Source of the DNA: Abyssibius sp040880065
Lineage (GTDB): Bacteria; Pseudomonadota; Alphaproteobacteria; Rhodobacterales; Rhodobacteraceae
Reading direction: 5' to 3'
Assembly (NCBI GenBank): GCA_040880065.1
Contig: JBBDJE010000016.1
Location: 1-6,296, forward strand
DNA: 6,296 nt
Below the pieces are notes generated by a model. The model was not told where the DNA came from and did not search any database. It saw only the letters and a program-made list of their open reading frames with translations. The position numbers and the translations under genes are program-made. The first letter of the stretch is position 1. Every line of letters starts with the position of its first letter. Shown one piece after another: positions 4,991 to 6,296 of the stretch.

Positions 4991-6277
4991 ATGCCTGATG
5001 CTCCAACCGATACCTTGAAAGAGCTATTGAAGAAACATCCTGCTGCTCCATTCTTGTTTGTAGGTTCTGGATTTTCGCGGCGTTATTTGGGGATCAAGGA
5101 CTGGGCGGGGCTTCTGCAGAGGTTTTGTCGCCCAATTCAAGATTTTGGCTACTATAGCTCCAAGGCCAACGGCGATCTGCCCACAGCAGCATCATTTATG
5201 GCAAGTGACTATAACGAATGGTGGTGGTCAGCGCCCGAAGCTGAAGCAAGTCGAGCTAAAGCAGCTGGTTCTGTGAAAGGACAATCAGATGCTCTTAAGG
5301 TAGATATAGCAGCTTACATAGACCTGCATACCCTTGAAAGTGCGCGAGCTTCTGAATTTGGCGTAGAGATTGCGTCGTTCTCAGAAATAGCAATCGACGG
5401 CATCATCACTACTAATTGGGATTCTCTATTGGAAGAGCTTTTCCCGGATTATAAAGTCTTCGTTGGCCAGCAAGAGCTGCTTTTTTCGAACCCTCAAGCA
5501 ATAGGTGAGATTTACAAGATACATGGGTCTGCCTCTGACCCAAAGACACTCGTGTTAACCGCGGAAGATTACGCAGAGTTCTCGTCCAAAAACCCTTATC
5601 TGGCGGCTAAGCTTGTCACAATTTTCGTGGAACACCCTATTATATTCATAGGCTATTCAATTACCGACCCTCACATTCGGGCAATCATTACTTCTATAGC
5701 ACAGTGCCTTACACAAGATAAGATAGCTGCATTTCAAGAAAATCTTATTTTCGTCCAACGAGTGAAGGAAGGTGAGGCCCCAACTATTGAAAAAACAACA
5801 ATCCAATCAGGTGACTTTAGCGTAACCATGATGGTAGCAAAGGTCGGAGACTTTGGCCAAGTCTACAGCGCCTTGACTGGTGCAAAACGGAAAATTCCGG
5901 CCCGCGTATTGCGTTTTTTTAAAGAGCAACTCTACGACCTAGTTCACACATCGACGGACGTTGATACAAAACTTGCAGTAGTCGACTTTGAAGATATTGA
6001 TAGCGCGGACGGGGTCGAGTTTGTGGTGGGCGTTGGTGTAGCAAAGGATCGCCAACAGTTTGGTCAGAAGGCCGATGAGCGTCTAGCCGCTAAAGGTTAT
6101 ACTGGTGTCGGTGCGAATGAATTGTTTGAAGACTGCCTAGCCGATAAATCGAAGTTTGATAGTGCTGATCTACTTGGTTCTGCATTTCCGATTTACGCTC
6201 GAACAAGCAAGAAGTTCATTCCAGTGTTTCGGTATCTTAGGGGTAATCTCCCCCTTTTTAACGGGGTGCATCCGTAG
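4991..6277 (+). CDS. SIR2-like (SIR2_2-type) putative NADase, C-terminus replaced by IS sequence
   Basis: The N-terminal 230 residues form a divergent sirtuin-type Rossmann fold: FLFVGSGFSRRYL (21-33, NAD-binding GxGxS), TTNWDSLLEELF (140-151, with the catalytic-type Asn142), KIHGS (176-180, the His-Gly of the active site) and IFIGYSITDPHIR (218-230, GYSxxD). Such bacterial SIR2 proteins commonly hydrolyse NAD+ as toxic effectors in phage defence (Thoeris ThsA, DSR and SIR2-Argonaute systems are known examples). This assignment to defence is inference. Residues 240-417 are an unrecognised C-terminal region that may sense the trigger or bind a partner. Codons 418-428 (from 6242) and the stop lie inside the IS end, so the native C-terminus is lost. 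The ATG at 4991 sits just before the first Rossmann strand but has only a weak ribosome binding site. Codon use is AT-rich, unlike the left-hand genes. No partner gene is visible. Confidence 0.88.
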   Translation: MPDAPTDTLKELLKKHPAAPFLFVGSGFSRRYLGIKDWAGLLQRFCRPIQDFGYYSSKANGDLPTAASFMASDYNEWWWSAPEAEASRAKAAGSVKGQSDALKVDIAAYIDLHTLESARASEFGVEIASFSEIAIDGIITTNWDSLLEELFPDYKVFVGQQELLFSNPQAIGEIYKIHGSASDPKTLVLTAEDYAEFSSKNPYLAAKLVTIFVEHPIIFIGYSITDPHIRAIITSIAQCLTQDKIAAFQENLIFVQRVKEGEAPTIEKTTIQSGDFSVTMMVAKVGDFGQVYSALTGAKRKIPARVLRFFKEQLYDLVHTSTDVDTKLAVVDFEDIDSADGVEFVVGVGVAKDRQQFGQKADERLAAKGYTGVGANELFEDCLADKSKFDSADLLGSAFPIYARTSKKFIPVFRYLRGNLPLFNGVHP

Positions 6278-6296
6278 AACTCACGCGGCCATTTTC
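6242..6296. mobile_element. End of an insertion sequence whose body lies right of the window
   Basis: This is the inverted, 85% identical counterpart of 1-55, reading inward-to-outward GGTAATCTCCCCC then an AACGGGG block that can pair with the preceding C run. Its tip coincides with a codon boundary in the SIR2-like gene and supplies 11 codons (GNLPLFNGVHP) plus TAG. The differences from 1-55 are what one expects between the left and right ends of one IS, so the two flanking IS copies may be the same element in the same orientation. Confidence 0.72.

Larger units (their letters stand above)
4661..6241. other. Putative genomic island segment inserted in tRNA-Leu(UAA)
   Basis: From about 4661 the base composition falls clearly (one 60-base line in the SIR2 gene, 5281-5340, is 40% GC, whereas the genes to the left are strongly GC-rich), and codon use shifts to A/T-ending codons with frequent TTG leucine. 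The left border is the broken tRNA-Leu. The content is a replacement tRNA-Leu(UAA) and a SIR2-like gene. The right border is not the true island end but an IS end at 6242. No integrase is visible in the window. Confidence 0.55.

Noticed and set aside
1..6296. The whole window as one 6.3-kb transposon with outward-facing terminal inverted repeats
   Set aside because: It would carry truA, ycjX and half a monooxygenase but no transposase. The repeat boundaries coincide with the points where both outer genes are cut (55/56 and 6241/6242), which fits IS bodies outside the window better. The perfect 14-base block at the edge keeps this as a minor alternative.
1..6296. CRISPR array, integrase, toxin-antitoxin pair or riboswitch
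   Set aside because: I saw no regularly spaced repeats, no recombinase coding and no second small gene next to the SIR2-like gene.

Overview
The window looks like part of an alphaproteobacterial chromosome, most likely of a Rhodobacterales-type bacterium. Support comes from the very GC-rich coding of the left two thirds, the ycjX/ycjF-like pair, the style of the TruA protein and the sequence of the broken tRNA-Leu. This taxonomic call is inference from style, not from a search.

Left part (1-4573), ordinary chromosome. Bases 1-55 look like one end of an insertion sequence (IS). It interrupts a class A FAD-dependent monooxygenase gene, of which only the 3' two thirds (56-814, +) remain. Facing it on the minus strand is a tightly coupled three-gene operon: ycjX (YcjX family P-loop protein, 2290-3723), a GNAT acetyltransferase (1820-2293) and a ycjF-like DUF697/TIGR01620 membrane protein (811-1827). 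Its last stop codon overlaps the monooxygenase stop codon in a shared CTAG. Divergent from ycjX is truA (3806-4573, +), encoding the tRNA pseudouridine 38-40 synthase.

Junction (4574-4850). After truA comes the 5' half of a tRNA-Leu(UAA) gene with a plausible promoter. It is cut just after the anticodon stem and runs into AT-rich, non-tRNA sequence. About 105 bases later lies a complete, clearly different tRNA-Leu with the same UAA anticodon and its own good sigma-70 promoter. The simplest reading is that foreign DNA entered and destroyed the native tRNA-Leu(UAA) gene and brought a replacement.

Right part (4851-6296), accessory DNA. A single gene of much lower GC content encodes a SIR2-like (SIR2_2-type) probable NAD-hydrolysing protein, the kind of effector found in many phage-defence systems. 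Its native C-terminus is lost: the last 11 codons and the stop come from a second IS end (6242-6296).

The two window edges are 55-base imperfect inverted copies of each other (47 of 55 identical), with reading-frame evidence that both IS bodies lie outside the window. The equal 55-base overhangs suggest that the window may be a short-read contig that stopped at repeated IS copies. The most interesting content is therefore a small tRNA-targeted island with a substitute tRNA and a SIR2 effector, decapitated by an IS.
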